A stretch of DNA of 64,000 nucleotides from Sympetrum striolatum (lineage: Eukaryota; Arthropoda; Insecta; Odonata; Libellulidae): contig OX388346.1 of NCBI GenBank assembly GCA_947579665.1, positions 86,306,615 to 86,370,614 on the forward strand. Direction: 5' to 3'. The notes below the pieces were generated by a model that made no database searches, was not told where the DNA came from, and saw nothing but the letters and a program-made list of their open reading frames with translations. The position numbers and the translations under genes were made by a program. Every line of letters begins with the position of its first letter. The first letter of the stretch is position 1. Below, in pieces: positions 53,901 to 61,539 of the stretch.

Positions 53901-56900
53901 TGTTCCCTTCATTTCCAAGGGCTATGATGGTGTGGATGTGTGGTGGAGGGTCCATTGAAGAAATGGCATTGCTCTCCGTACACACAGAACATCGAAAGAT
54001 GTCCAACCACCAAAGCCCGGAAAATGGCACGATGCAGATAATAGTAGAAAGTTTGCATGGAAACAAATGCTTTATTAATATATGCAATGGAAATGAATGA
54101 GAAAAAGACTGCCATAGCCGGGGATCGAACCCTGGTCTCCCGGTCGGTTTCTCTAACCACTAAGCTACCGCCACAGCACAATCTCCCCTTCATTTCCAAG
54201 GACTATGATATTGTGGATGAGTGGCGACAGATGTGTAGACAAAAGTATCATTTGAGCCTACCGCAGGGAGCGGAATCGCCGTTTGCCTTCTTTTTTGTAT
54301 TTATGTTAAGCTATTGTTGTAAAGGGGGCAAGAAGTTGGGGCACTGTCTTTTCCTTTTATTGCTGTGCATGTCACTTCATGAGTCGAGAAAACATCGTTG
54401 ATGACCGCCTATGGAGTCAGGAGAGGACCTTGTAAGGTGAATGGTGATTTCCCATCCCCTGTGACGGGCTCACTTTTATTTCGTTTAGTTCGATAAGATA
54501 CAGTCCACTATAATATAATAGGTCCTCCCCTTTTTTCAGGGTATAGTATTGTGCCATCGTGACAACAGAGATTTTAAGGAGAACAGAATAAATTATTAGG
54601 CAGCATTCATCGGTAAATTAAACCCAATACAAAGAGCAACTAACCTCTATTTTTATTTCACACGGCTCTAGTCTTTCAACTGCAGGCAGATCAGACCTGT
54701 GATTGCTCAGGATACAGGCAAGAACTTCAACCGTCTTTCCAAGGCCCATTTCATCAGCTAAAATTCCCCCAGTAGGAAGCGGCTTCAACTCAGGATACTC
54801 TCCTAGAAAGCTGCCATTGTATCTATTATAGAACAGATCTTTTCCATCTTGAGTTTCCAGCCGGATGTACAGAGGATCCAATTCTATATTTGAGAAAATG
54901 AGACATAATTATGATGAGACTAAATTGACAAAAAAAATATATATACACACATACACATTAATAATTGGTAATGGAGCCATATATAGTTATATCATTATTA
55001 AAGTGACACTATGAGTAGATACATTGTCTGAAGGCAGTTGATATACACTGCATATTATATACATACATAGAGTTGCATGTCAAGTCAAAAATAAAGTCCT
55101 GTTTCTATAAGAAATTTTTAATGTTATATATAATTATAAAATTTATGATATATTTATTATAGTAATTATATTATTATATTCATAGTATTCAATTCATATA
55201 TTTTTTAATGCATAGCTGCTGTTGCCCTTTATTGGTGAAGTCCCCTTAAGCTCTCATGAACTGGTCAGGGGTTGCTTCACCAAGGCAACAGCAACAACAA
55301 ACACAACAATTATTCCCTGATCGGAAAAATCCAATCAGCTGGGATTCGAACCTGGTACCTTGGGATTTGGAGCAATAGCTTAGACGGAATGCTATCCACT
55401 CCACCACCAAGGCTGGTATGACACCCAAAATCTGATAACTTATTCCCTATATTTTATATGTACTTTATTACAACTGTTATACAAGTTCCAAAGCCTCTGC
55501 TAACCAAAGGTGCATTTTATTAACAAATAACGACGTTTACAGCAGTGTAATTGCTTCTCATAAAGATTAAAAAAACTTAAAGATTTTTCATCCCATTGAC
55601 AACCTTAATAACAGTGTTGAATTGTTTAGATAAACTAGCTAGCTGGTGTAAATTGAACTTCATTCGACTGAACCTTGATAAATGTAGCACAATAACATTC
55701 CAAAAAATGAGAACTCCCATCCATTATGATTACCTTTTTTGTGATAGTACTCTTAAGCGAGTTCAATCCACCTCTGATTTAGGGGTTATTTTTTATGTAA
55801 AATTAGGATTTAAATATACAGACTATTGCCGCTAAGGCATACAAGATGCTTGGATTCATTGCTCGAGTGATCAAAGACTTCTATGATATCAATTGTCTTA
55901 AGTTATTATATATATCACTTGTTAGATCTATTTTGGAATGTGGCTCAGTAATTTGGAATCCATGTTACACAAAGTATGACTTGAGTTGAAAAGATTCAAA
56001 GAAAATTCCTTATGATTGTTGCACATAAATTTAATCTTAAAAGAGAAAGTAGTGAATATGAGGAACTAATGTGTCAACTACACTTACCACTTACTCTTCT
56101 AGGAGGAAGCAGCTCGGTCTATTATTTTTACATAATATTTTAAATGGCTCAATTAAATGTTCTGAACTGCTCTCTCTTATTAATTTTAATTGTCCTTTAG
56201 TCATTACCAGAAACCCTGTTCTTTTTAATGTTCCACACTTACTAAGATATTACATGTTTTATTTACCATTCTATCGCATCTTGAGGGAGGCTAACAAATA
56301 CTGTAATAGAATTGACTTTCATAATATTTCAAACTGTATATTCAGGAGTTTTGTTATGTCTAATGTAGTTTAGTTTCTGTAATAATTTTAAGCTCATTGT
56401 AACTGTGATTTGCTTTCTTCCTTTTAATTGGGTATACAAATATTTATGCCTTTATTTTTATAAATTTCTTTTTATTTTTGAGAAAAAACTTGTATTGTTT
56501 AATATTCAAAGATCATTTATTTCATATTCTACCGCATTCTGTCGACAAATACAGCATTTGAGTAGACTTTGTAATACTTCAAATTGTATGTTCAGCAGTT
56601 TTATTATGATACGTTGTTTAGTTTTTGTAATGATTATAATCCTTGTTGTAACCATGATGTGCACTAGGGCTCTGCCCGTAAATAAATAAATAAGATTTAA
56701 GCATCTGAAATCTAACACAGAGGCATTTAAATTTGTTTTATCGCCAAATTTTTATATTACCTCTTCCAGAAGTCAGAGATAGTTGTGACTGCTCTCTTTC
56801 AAGCATCCAACGAACTGCTGAAATTTGATAAGGCCTCAAAACTGGAAGAAGACTTTCATGGAATACAGCTTCTTCCACTTTCATTTTTGCCTTTTCCAAG

Positions 56901-58095
56901 TGATTTGCTTTTACTGCAGAGTAAAGGTCTTCTATGTCTTTCAGGAGTGTACTTTTCCCAGCATTCTGGGGGTTTACAGCTGGTGGTAAAAGATATAAAT
57001 ATAATAATGGGAATGAATAAAATTTAGTCATAAATTAGTTCAGCACACATCTGATTGACGAAGTTCACATTATAAACACAAAATGCATTGGATCATTCAC
57101 TTAGGTGACGAAAGCAATGTCAAGTGAAAGGTTTAAAGGTAGAAGGAGACTACTCAGAACCAACTAAATAGTAAATTCTCTTACCATCTGGAGGAAATAT
57201 ACCGAAGAAGTGCCCCATGACAGCTTGTATACCCTTATTAATGCTCCTATTGCCATCGCTCGGATGGAGTCCTTTCGTATCATTAGGATTCAGACGTAAA
57301 TAAACCTTCACGTTAATAGATATAATTTCATCGACTGGAGGGGGCAATTCCTCAATAACCAAGGAAAACGTTTTCCCCCGATGTAAACCTGAAAATGTAA
57401 AGATGAAATAGAGGATTTATAAGCACTGTTGTTGCTCTAGGTGATTACACAAATAAAAAGAACAACGCTGAGGTAATTTTCAATATTTTTTGACGCTTTA
57501 GCTGAAAAAGTTGGTTTACAATAAATTTCACTTCATAAACGCACAAATGAATTTATTATTTATATTTTAATAGTAGTAATATGTCAGTACCTGAGCATAA
57601 AGTATGATCTAGCAGCCCATCAATTTGGTAATACTTTACACTTTTTTTCTGAGATTCCAGATCTTTAGAATTCTCTTCTCTACCCTCAAAATATAACATA
57701 CTACGACCAGGTAGTTTACTGATATATAGCCAGCACTCATTATATTCTGGAAACTCGATACAATCTTCTTGTGACAATATTCTCAACTCAAAATTTCCCA
57801 GGAGATAAGCTACCTCTTCGTCACTACATGTAAGATCCTTATGCAGGGTAATGTAGAAGTCACAGTCTAATAGAATTTCTTTCAGATTTTCATCTTCTAT
57901 TCCATTAGAAACTCTTCTTTCCTTCGCTTTTTTAACTTTAGTAGGGCGAAATTCAGCCACGCTTGATATCAATGACTGAAGAGCAGAATACAGTCCAGAT
58001 TGTCCAGATGATGTTTCCTCGACACCATCACTATTAATTTCTTGTCTCCTTTCATCCGAAAGTCTTTGTGGAGCAGAAGGCTTTACACGAGGCAT
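23995..58095 (-). CDS. SHPRH: E3 ubiquitin ligase/SNF2 translocase SHPRH homologue (complete, 29 coding exons)
   Basis: SHPRH is a nuclear Rad5-like factor that ubiquitinates PCNA for error-free post-replication repair. Exons: 57591-58095, 57185-57388, 56761-56979, 54645-54883, 52925-52996, 52752-52844, 52604-52669, 51075-51355, 49791-50043, 49459-49719, 47361-47476, 46653-46787, 45904-46091, 45202-45365, 41078-41248, 40370-40565, 39706-39821, 39500-39622, 33096-33313, 32138-32388, 31802-32062, 30965-31065, 30645-30839, 30311-30484, 28098-28278, 25741-25904, 25550-25657, 24709-24869, 23995-24226. All phases agree; 5448 bases, 1815 residues (human 1683). Walker [10 protein letters not shown] lies near 352-360, a PHD finger at about 671-728, DEAQ at 840-843, a C3HC4 RING split over exons 24/25 (C1524, C1527, C1540, H1542, C1545, C1548, C1565, C1568), and helicase motif [13 protein letters not shown] at 1727-1737. 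The H15 linker-histone domain is not recognisable; an acidic insert occupies that interval. Exon 17 uses a GC donor. Introns host many transposons. Confidence 0.93.
25120..25464. repeat. PLE-derived inverted repeat with hammerhead-like core
   Basis: Arms 25120-25200 and 25384-25464 are near-perfect inverted copies (81 bp each). Each contains the conserved CGAAACCGGT block preceded by a potential stem (TGACTA...TAGTCG). The right arm continues into TTATGGAGTTCCACAAAGTGACAGCC, which resembles the end of the PLE copy at 34.8 kb (AAATGGCGTTCCACCAAGTAAAGTCAG). The centre (25201-25383) is G/A-rich without a usable ORF. It lies in the SHPRH intron between exons 27 and 28. Interpreted as a coding-less Penelope-like remnant. 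Confidence 0.7.
26141..27973 (-). mobile_element. Penelope-like retroelement with about 240-bp inverted ends
   Basis: The insertion lies in the SHPRH intron after the RING exon. Inverted arms are at 26141-26381 and 27737-27973. Each has the hammerhead-like block (GATGATGTTA...CGAAACCGGTCGCAG; TGAAACC in one arm) and the sequence encoding the element's C-terminus. Between them is one long reverse transcriptase plus GIY-YIG frame on the minus strand. The right arm is therefore an inverted partial copy of the 3' end fused to a 5'-truncated element, an arrangement often seen in Penelope-like elements. Confidence 0.88.
26283..27815 (-). CDS. Penelope-type reverse transcriptase with C-terminal GIY-YIG endonuclease (5'-truncated)
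   Basis: Uninterrupted 510-codon frame. Visible RT blocks: [10 protein letters not shown]...PIRPVVSG (34-52), SFDIKDLF (104-111), [17 protein letters not shown] (165-181) and the catalytic box YVDD (205-208). The C-terminal endonuclease begins [10 protein letters not shown] (405-414) and YVGQTGR (418-424), with a following R...EH. This order is diagnostic of Penelope-like elements of the Penelope type. About the first 25 residues are not original coding sequence: they are antisense of the inverted 3' copy that forms the right arm, so the real protein N-terminus is missing. The frame has no stop or shift elsewhere, suggesting recent insertion. It lies in the sense orientation of the host gene, within an intron. 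Confidence 0.88.
   Translation of the reverse strand: MGRERRGEGLGNKYSFFKNSFFCVISTHPLPPRFFGLPKLHKPEQPIRPVVSGISSPAHNLAFKLNGIIRDATKFLPKYGLKNSVELASELNTMTFPQDSLLVSFDIKDLFSSIPCADSLKCLKDIISESSIDPNKGEEIINLVSECISQNYFLFNGVFYKQLDGLAMGSPLSPLLAEVFLNSFENNLFSTNHPLIKHCLFWRRYVDDIICIWNGAKEQLNNFLVYLNSLHSSLTFTMESPSNRTLNFLDVTISLNNGRPDFAIYRKPTYTDHVIPNVSSHHHSHKLAAFHSMIHRLTHIPLSSSQFSIELSTIKQIANRNGYDAGLVDRLLKRKLKKIASKKITSLTELPPPQVSWRKFPFLGSLSYRLARTLPDNIRPAYYPPKTLRSLCKTKDIRDKESLSGVYELRCNDCSAIYVGQTGRALKIRMSEHQRCHRTGGPGSAFAEHLNEQGHSSDFQPRLLHQEKKGHRLNALEIVEITQKKKEFLTNEYLFPNPSPLLSLPTSLFP
29013..29400 (+). pseudogene. Decayed transposase-like fragment (weak)
   Basis: In the plus frame, [21 protein letters not shown] followed by [12 protein letters not shown] (29047-29150) loosely recalls the linker and second helix-turn-helix of Tc1-type transposases, followed by frames with stops. 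It is basic, Lys-rich and short. It is not part of the SHPRH coding sequence, which runs on the other strand. I cannot assign a family with confidence. Confidence 0.3.
29609..29985. repeat. Long near-perfect palindrome, PLE terminal type
   Basis: Two arms of about 180-190 bp (about 29609-29795 and 29820-29985) are inverted copies separated by a few tens of bases. Each arm holds the block GGCAGCAGTGGTTGCTGTCGAAACGTCAG, a stem-loop followed by CGAAACGTC, similar to the hammerhead-like blocks elsewhere in the window. A 14-bp direct repeat, CATATATTTTTCAG, flanks it at 29564-29577 and 29986-29999 and could be a target-site duplication. It lies in the SHPRH intron between exons 24 and 25. Open frames inside are mirror images caused by the palindrome, not genes. 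Confidence 0.85.
32850..32945 (-). repeat. PLE terminal fragment with hammerhead-like block
   Basis: On the minus strand the segment reads CAGAAGGATGTCTGCTGAGT...CCAAAACATCGG, with ACCTGAGAG-like sequence on its far side. The layout (stem-loop then an AAAAC or GAAAC core) matches the other PLE-type ends in the window. It is followed on the plus strand by a short ATT microsatellite (32960-32980). It lies in the SHPRH intron between exons 19 and 20. Confidence 0.5.
33524..33760 (+). mobile_element. tRNA-related SINE, family 2 copy 1
   Basis: Contains a B-box-like GGGTTCGATGCC near 33695-33707. Its left half (33535-33650) is shared with 63425-63535 (TAGACGTTTCCCCGGATATACC..., ACTTGAAATATTTAAGACGTACTGGCCATA). 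The second copy is cut short there by a LINE insertion. Two independent copies with a polymerase III B box support a SINE. Confidence 0.65.
33901..34804 (+). mobile_element. Penelope-like remnant with inverted ends, interrupted by a CR1-like LINE
   Basis: Inverted arms 33901-34024 and 34679-34804 each contain a GGATGGC/AGTGGC...GGCCAAAACCGGTC block. Next to the left arm, plus-strand frame 34064-34250 encodes [15 protein letters not shown] and LDCLEIMEI...[11 protein letters not shown], which aligns with the C-terminal tail of the intact PLE at 26.3 kb ([19 protein letters not shown]). A separate LINE 3' end (34250-34678) sits between this tail and the right arm. It lies in the SHPRH intron between exons 18 and 19. 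Confidence 0.8.
34250..34678 (+). mobile_element. CR1-like LINE 3' end, copy 1
   Basis: A 5'-truncated non-LTR retrotransposon. The frame 34257-34592 encodes [19 protein letters not shown]...[20 protein letters not shown], the conserved post-RT tail of CR1/Jockey-clade reverse transcriptases. It ends in a short 3' UTR containing the hairpin CCGAAAGGCGG and a GTAGAT microsatellite tail (34656-34678). It matches 63537-63991 with only a few residue differences, so both are young. It is inserted in a PLE remnant. Confidence 0.85.
35001..37302 (+). mobile_element. Tigger/pogo DNA transposon, complete ends
   Basis: A 2302-bp element with inverted ends CAGTAGACTCCCGTA and TACGGGAGTCTACTG, exactly flanked by the TA target duplication (34999-35000 and 37303-37304). 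Subterminal GTTAGTTCGGCC-type motifs recur at both ends. It encodes a broken transposase. It lies in the SHPRH intron between exons 18 and 19, opposite in orientation to the host gene. Confidence 0.93.
35395..37016 (+). pseudogene. Tigger-type transposase (CENP-B HTH plus DDE_1), inactivated
   Basis: The frame starts at ATG 35395 ([10 protein letters not shown]). A psq/CENP-B-type helix-turn-helix follows ([31 protein letters not shown]). The DDE catalytic region keeps [10 protein letters not shown] (35921-35950), LLLDNAPTH (36247-36275) and [16 protein letters not shown] (36341-36388), the expected places of the catalytic acids. Breaks: two in-frame stops close together (35752-35754 and 35761-35763, flanking Ala-Ser), a frameshift near 36030-36060, and another near 36590-36630 ahead of the acidic C-terminal tail. 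The protein cannot be made. Confidence 0.9.
37740..37868 (+). mobile_element. Short tRNA-derived SINE with 12-bp target duplication
   Basis: A 129-bp insertion flanked by TAATATCTTCTA at 37728-37739 and 37869-37880. Its first ~75 bases (37740-37815) are tRNA-like: GGCTCCCGGATAG at the start, a perfect B box GGTTCGAATCC near 37793-37803, and closing GGGAGCC. The anticodon arm does not fold into a normal 7-base loop, so this is not a functional tRNA. The element ends in an ACT trinucleotide tail. Confidence 0.85.
38163..38682. mobile_element. MITE with about 70-bp inverted ends
   Basis: The left arm (38163-38245) and right arm (38605-38682) are imperfect inverted copies (GGTAGTTATGTGAGGTTTTTT against AAAAAACCTCACTTAACTACC, and GGTCCATCCCT against AGGGATGGACC, then GCAGCTTTATCAC). 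No ORF or clear target duplication. It lies in the SHPRH intron between exons 18 and 19. Confidence 0.7.
39253..39286 (+). repeat. CA dinucleotide microsatellite
   Basis: A run of CA repeats with one CATA interruption, directly before the dispersed-repeat end at 39331-39418. Confidence 0.9.
39331..39418 (+). repeat. Dispersed repeat end, paired with 885-975
   Basis: ACATGTATTTCCGTTGAAATC, then AATTTTTTTCATGAAAA, then ACTTTCTCTATACTACGTA with the inverse GAGAAAGT. This matches the minus strand of 885-975. It lies in the SHPRH intron just left of exon 18. Transposon family not recognised. Confidence 0.6.
41734..45086 (+). mobile_element. piggyBac-type DNA transposon, complete ends
   Basis: A 3353-bp element with ends CCCTTAACCAGTGACGTGC and GCACGTCACTGGTTAAGGG, exactly flanked by TTAA (41730-41733 and 45087-45090). 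Subterminal palindromic GGTCTGAGAGACCGC motifs recur at 41751, near 41921, and as GGTCTCCCAGACCG near 45027, as expected for transposase binding sites. It encodes a broken transposase. It lies in the SHPRH intron between exons 14 and 15. Confidence 0.94.
43027..44700 (+). pseudogene. piggyBac transposase, inactivated
   Basis: The N-terminal acidic region ([17 protein letters not shown]) begins at 43027. The catalytic core is at 43761-44492, with the three aspartates of the DDD triad visible in [19 protein letters not shown] and GVDTLDKM. A Cys-rich C-terminal ring ([20 protein letters not shown]) follows near 44548-44605. Breaks: a frameshift near 43250, another between 43430 and 43551, a TGA at 43752-43754 inside FRGRC*FKMYIP (probably CGA to TGA), and frame changes around 44490 and 44630. 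The core segment is clean, so decay is moderate. Confidence 0.9.
48791..49381. mobile_element. piggyBac-like MITE, family A copy 2
   Basis: A 591-bp element with CCCTCGAGTACTCG and CTTGAGGG ends, flanked by intact TTAA at 48787-48790 and 49382-49385. It is an inverted relative of 8787-9367, sharing most internal blocks such as TGACTGGTTCAGAACATTCTAAAACTCAGCTAC (here) in reverse complement. It lies in the SHPRH intron just left of the PHD exon's 3' side. Confidence 0.88.
50378..50508. repeat. Small PLE-type inverted repeat with hammerhead-like core
   Basis: Perfect 22-bp inverted arms at 50378-50399 and 50487-50508. Between them, near the right arm, is CCTGATGATGGCC...GGTCG: an intact CTGATGA box, a 4-bp stem with a GAATGT-type loop, and GATACCGGTC where an active hammerhead would have GAAAC. 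A fragment of the same retroelement family as the other loci, in the SHPRH intron between exons 8 and 9. Confidence 0.65.
51637..51661 (+). repeat. AAT trinucleotide microsatellite
   Basis: Tandem AAT units in the SHPRH intron between exons 7 and 8. Confidence 0.85.
51985..52530 (+). pseudogene. Penelope-like element 3' fragment (GIY-YIG end)
   Basis: The plus-strand frame encodes [21 protein letters not shown] near 52020-52085, a GIY-YIG start very like that of the intact PLE ([20 protein letters not shown]). A stop near 52106 and a shift follow, then [16 protein letters not shown] and [18 protein letters not shown] (52130-52265), the expected C-terminal tail. The end near 52450-52490 carries the GATGATAGAC...CGAAACCGGTC hammerhead-like block. 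This is a degraded 5'-truncated copy in the SHPRH intron between exons 7 and 8. Confidence 0.85.
53763..54050 (-). mobile_element. tRNA-derived SINE, family 1 copy 1
   Basis: On the minus strand a B box GGTTCGATCCC (near 53834-53845) lies in GAGACCCGGGTTCGATCCCCGG, and an A-box-like region sits near 53870. The flank GTTTGCATGGAAACACATGC is repeated at 54050, where the next copy begins. It lies in the SHPRH intron between exons 4 and 5. Confidence 0.75.
54051..54270 (-). mobile_element. tRNA-derived SINE, family 1 copy 2 (tandem)
   Basis: On the minus strand this is a well-preserved tRNA-like head: A box TAGCTTAGTGG and B box GGTTCGATCCC in a segment (54105-54177) whose two ends can pair. It directly follows copy 1 in the same orientation with the same GTTTGCATGGAAAC flank, so the pair probably arose by tandem duplication or insertion into the same site. 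A SINE rather than a real tRNA gene, since the family also has non-tRNA tail sequence in common. Confidence 0.75.
55225..55440 (-). mobile_element. tRNA-derived SINE, family 3
   Basis: On the minus strand GCCTTGGTGGTGGAGTGGATAG (A-box region) is followed by CCAGGTTCGAATCCCAGC (B box near 55342-55352). The spacing is longer than in a normal tRNA, and the tail contains a CAACAACAA run. A SINE in the SHPRH intron between exons 3 and 4. Confidence 0.6.
55570..56695 (+). mobile_element. Jockey-like LINE 3' fragment, decayed
   Basis: Plus-strand frames encode the tail of a non-LTR reverse transcriptase: [20 protein letters not shown] and STSDLGVIF (55596-55780), [20 protein letters not shown] and [16 protein letters not shown] (55838-55965), then [18 protein letters not shown] (56098-56155) and a long C-terminal region to 56373. 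Frames are broken at least twice. The 3' end is GCCCGTAAATAAATAAATAAG. It lies in the SHPRH intron between exons 3 and 4, antisense to the host. Confidence 0.82.
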
Positions 58096-58350
58096 TTTCC
58101 CTAATAAATCAATTCAAGCATGATAATATTAGAAAATCTCTTGGATTGTCATTGTTGTTTTCCGTACAGAGCTGACAACATACATCCAAACAATACAAAC
58201 AAAAACATTTCACGCGGATTACATCCTTCTCATACCTTTCCCGGTTCCAGTAGTGCAGAACTTTAACGCAGGAAGCAGTGGTTGCAATGTTTCGATAAAT
58301 CGACGTGGTTGTAATGGCTCTTATTTGGTGGTGAATGATGTTACATCAAA
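58096..58350. promoter_or_regulatory. Candidate bidirectional promoter between SHPRH and Dlish-like gene
   Basis: Only 255 bp separate the divergent start codons of two multi-exon genes, so both 5' UTRs and core promoters must overlap or share this interval, unless further upstream non-coding exons exist. It is less AT-rich than its surroundings. No obvious TATA box was found. The call is from gene layout, not from an element I could recognise. Confidence 0.65.
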
Positions 58351-61300
58351 ATGGCATTTTTGTGTCCAGTACGAATACGGAGAGGCAAAAAAAAGAAAAG
58401 TAAGTACTTAATGGTCTGTTTCATCAAGATGTAGTTTTATAAGAATGAATTATCTGTTTACGGATAAGATCCTTAGCTGGGTGAATAACTGTATTCCTAG
58501 GAAACCGTTTCATTCCTACCAATCTTTCAAGACAAATGGTCTACTTTTATTTCTGTGAAAGTTGCTATTAAATTCTTCTAACTTAGGTTTCAACTTAACA
58601 ATGTTTATTTTCAGAGTCACGTTAACTTCATTATATGATCTGATGTGAGCAAAAACAGGTTACCATTATGTAGTTTTGTCATGAATTGCACCCAGAACGA
58701 TGTAATAAATATTTAATTTTCCGATCATTAGTGATTTATTTCTATATTTAATTTATTTTCCTCGCATATATAGCAATTTGAAATCCTTTGATTCTTTTTC
58801 CTTTGTTAATTCGTTCGTGTATTATTTTAATGTATGCACAACTTCATGTTTTGGGATTTCATCGTCAATAGTAATATTTTTAATATCGATTTTATCTTTG
58901 ACATGTGCATAATTTTATTGAAATTAAGAGTTTACAGTATAAATGATGCTTGAGTAAATTAGAACGGATTTAGAGTCAATTTCATCTTGGTCCAGGAGTT
59001 GTCGGATATTTTATACAATAACAATTCTCGATATCCCACATGGTAGCTGTGTGTATTTCTCTTTCTTTTCTTAGATCTACGAAATACATATTGGAGATAA
59101 TGTAGAGGAATAAGTAAATATGAGAATCATTTGTGATAAAAACATACATGGAGAAGTACGATTTGCATTAACCTATCGTGAAGGAAAAGTAGTTGATTTA
59201 AAAAAGTAGGGTAAATTTACCAGTAGTAGTTTAAGGTATTTCAGGATATATTTAACCTATGAAAATCGTATAAAACTGCTTTTGATATGGACTGAATCAA
59301 AGCATGTTTACGCTATACCCTCATGATACTATATAAATAATTGATTTTGTATGAGAATACTTATTTTAGATAATGTGTCATATTTCATAAGTCATGTTAC
59401 GAAGAAGCTTGATATGGTACTGGGCTGCTTAAAGGGGAATGGAAGAGCTTCCCATGCTCCCAGAGTAAATTATAAAGTTATTCGGGAATAATAATGAGTT
59501 CGTTCATCTTGCTGTGTATGATTAGTTTAATGTTTTCCATTTAAATGTTTCCTTTTAAGTTTGGTGAATGGAATGTTATGTATGAAAGAGAATACAATAA
59601 TGAGTATATATTGTTTGAAGGAAATCATTAAATTCATTATTAATTATGCTGTTTAAATTGCTTTGGTTACTTCATTGAACTTTCCCTTGATCCTTGTCTT
59701 TGGAGTTATTTTCATAACTATTGACTTTGAAGATGAACTAATGAAGCATGGACATATATTATATTTACACTCTCTTCATGAAATAAGAAAAGATAATGAG
59801 AAAATAATAATTTTGAATGTCCCTTTTAGGTGGAGATGGTGACTGTAAGGAATCTCCTGGGAGAGGTGGAAGCATTGGCGGAGGTGGAGTTGGTGGGGGT
59901 GGGGTTGGGGGCGTGGTAGGAGTTGGTGGCCCTGGAATGGGGCGCATCACAGGAAGCGCATCAATCGAGACTCTAGTGCGTGTGGGAATTGAGAAGGAAA
60001 ATGGGCTCTCTCCAGATAGCAAGATGGTTGTTTTGCATGACTTTACACCTTGTGTGGATGATGAGCTAGAAGTAAAAAGAGGCCATGTAAGTCCATTATA
60101 AGTTAAAATTTCAGTTTCTGTGTTGGATTTTGTACTGGATTTGTCATTGTTGTGCTGTGTACTCACTGGTATTACTGTCTTACTCAATTGTATGGGAGTC
60201 TACATTGGCATTTATATTTCAATGAATCTACAGTATTTTTAATGCAGAAATAGCCTTCAGAAACTAAGTATCTTATCAATATTTACAACTGCTAAATCAA
60301 TAACATCATCTCATAAAGTCACTTTTACCCTTCTGCTTTGATTGGTTTGATTTGTATAATTATATGCTGTATTTATTGGCATACGAAATTCACCCTGCAT
60401 TTTATACTTGTATATTACACTTTTTTATTTAAATTTAATTTAATAGAACTGGTCATATTTAGTTTAGTACCTCAGCTCCAAATATCTTTTTTTATATATT
60501 CATGTTGTTTTATTTGGAAAATATCTCCTGTCCTTAAGAAATTTTAACTGTACTTTTCAACATCCCCCAATCAACCCTCAAAGGATAATTTTAATGATAA
60601 TTTCTTTCAATTATGGGAACAACAGGTACAGAAAGCAAACATCTATCTACTAACTACAGATTAACACTCAACCAATTATGTGGCACAAATATGCTACCAT
60701 CTGAAATCAATCCTTGTTACAAAAAGGACTTTATAACAAGATTTACCCTATACTAATCACCATTTACTAATTACATCATAATAGTATACTAACTTTTGTA
60801 GTCATTGACAACTGCTCTGCAGAGTGCGTTGCGTCCTGGCCATCTCAATTCTTTATTTTAAATTTTAGTTTTTTAATTCAAATTTCCTTCCTAAAATCAG
60901 AGTTATTGATCCTTATATGACAATGTGTTATATTATGTGCCAGTAAATATGGTATTTGCTTCTTCTAACTTTTTGATATTATATATTACATTTATTTAAT
61001 TAATATGTTTTATTGCATTCATTAATTTCATATATATCTCTCTCTTTTGAATTGCCAGGTAGTAAATGTTCTTTATCGAGAGAATGACTGGGTTTACGTC
61101 ATAGCAGAAGATCGACAGGAAGGATTTATCCCTCATTCGTATTGTGCTCCTTATGGCTCCCACGTTGGAGACTCAGCGCTGAGTAATGTCCGTAAGAAAC
61201 TCCCTCGTGCAGAAAAGGACCCTGGTACGCTGGAGGGTGATCCCTCAGCAGTGGAGCCGATTGGTGGTGGAAGTGGCCCGGATGGTGGCTCTGACGGTGA

Positions 61301-61460
61301 GAGTCACGGAGGAGGTCTTGTTGGCAAGAAGGCTGGTCTTCTGCCCTTGGGTCATCGCCTTCACCAAGTCAACCACCACCAAGGACAGCAGATGCGAAGT
61401 TCTCAGGGTTCTCTTCACAGTGCATCATCCTCACAACCAGACATTCATCCGTTTTTTAAG
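58351..61460 (+). CDS. Dlish: Dlish-like SH3 domain protein (5' part, three coding exons)
   Basis: In Drosophila, Dlish (also called Vamana) is an SH3 adaptor that binds the myosin Dachs and the Fat intracellular domain at the apical membrane, coupling Fat/Dachsous to Hippo growth control. Exons 58351-58399, 59830-60086 and 61059-61460 join with consistent phases. The N-terminus MAFLCPVRIRRGKKKK is short, basic and Cys-containing; from memory it agrees with the Dlish start. A Gly-rich segment follows (about 26-56), then the first SH3 domain at about 82-133 (VVLHDFTPCVDDELEVKRG, NDWVYVIAEDRQEGFIPHSY), with the paired Trp replaced by Val-Tyr. Exon 3 continues through a Gly/Ser/His-rich linker to HPFFK at a GTAAGC donor. 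The remaining SH3 domains should lie right of the window. A possible extra exon is at 61983. It is divergent from SHPRH. Confidence 0.78.
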
Positions 61461-61539
61461 GTAAGCTTGATGATAGCATAAATTCTATCATATTGAGCCG
61501 TACTTCGTGGAATGACATCCTGAACAGAAAAAAAGAACT

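Noticed and set aside
54105..54177. Apparent tRNA gene on the minus strand
   Set aside because: A and B boxes are good, but the same unit with extra shared tail sequence is repeated beside it and a related copy is at 9.5 kb, so it is a SINE head.
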